The notes below the pieces were generated by a model that had not been told where the DNA came from, ran no database searches, and saw only the letters and a program-made list of their open reading frames with translations. A DNA stretch of 36,819 nucleotides, from the NCBI GenBank assembly GCA_045801465.1, contig JBJMSU010000089.1, positions 1 through 36,819 on the forward strand, read 5' to 3'. Every line of letters starts with the position of its first letter. The first letter of the stretch is position 1. The position numbers and the translations under genes were made by a program. Shown one piece after another: positions 32,347-36,819 of the stretch. This DNA comes from DATFWC01 sp045801465 (lineage in GTDB: Bacteria > Pseudomonadota > Alphaproteobacteria > Rhizobiales > Xanthobacteraceae).

Positions 32347-36819
<4,473 letters not shown>

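Overview
The window looks like a chromosomal segment of an alphaproteobacterium of the order Hyphomicrobiales (Rhizobiales), close to the Bradyrhizobium / Xanthobacteraceae side. The grounds are high GC with GC-rich third positions, palindromic intergenic repeats of the kinds common in that order, a phoR-pstS arrangement with an 11-bp-period Pho box, an HWE-family kinase, a HAMP-repeat hybrid kinase and many solute-binding proteins. No rRNA, tRNA, CRISPR array, prophage or insertion sequence was recognised.

Layout. (1) 1-5.2 kb, minus strand: pstS preceded by a triple Pho box, phoR, a GGDEF protein and an LPG-synthase-type membrane protein. (2) 5.5-9.7 kb: a dienelactone hydrolase (-), then a divergent plus-strand run of a Tat-exported alpha/beta hydrolase, a trypsin-fold PDZ protein that has lost its whole catalytic triad, and an MFS transporter whose TTG start overlaps the pseudoprotease stop. 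(3) 9.7-10.6 kb: a two-REC response regulator (-), tail-overlapping the MFS gene. (4) 11.0-28.7 kb: a long plus-strand catabolic block with a CocE-like hydrolase, a cyclase-family metal hydrolase, an SDR, a GIY-YIG nuclease, and two successive cassettes with the same order: HyuA - HyuB - 3-hydroxyisobutyrate-dehydrogenase-like - solute-binding protein. Cassette 1 ends with an orphan tripartite-tricarboxylate (Bug) binding protein. Cassette 2 ends with a complete NMT1/SsuA-type ABC transporter. (5) 28.7-36.8 kb: a phosphofructokinase (-), a CBS-domain protein (+), and two minus-strand hybrid signalling proteins, the larger running off the right edge with tandem HAMP units.

How the genes may work together (inference): the central block could import and open cyclic amide, imide or related compounds. 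ATP-dependent HyuA/HyuB opening or carboxylation, amide/ester hydrolases (CocE-like, cyclase family) and NAD(P)-dependent dehydrogenases would be fed by two different uptake systems. The substrate cannot be read from sequence.

The most unusual structure is a ~166-bp double-hairpin repeat present four times (2674, 10605, 17247, 19090), always with the same end facing a nearby gene start. Its two hairpins are inverted relatives with complementary 3-nt bulges, and the loop of the second holds a Shine-Dalgarno and start codon. One copy appears to supply the phoR start codon and another the hyuB1 stop codon. A second palindromic repeat supplies the GIY-YIG stop and the hyuA1 start codon.
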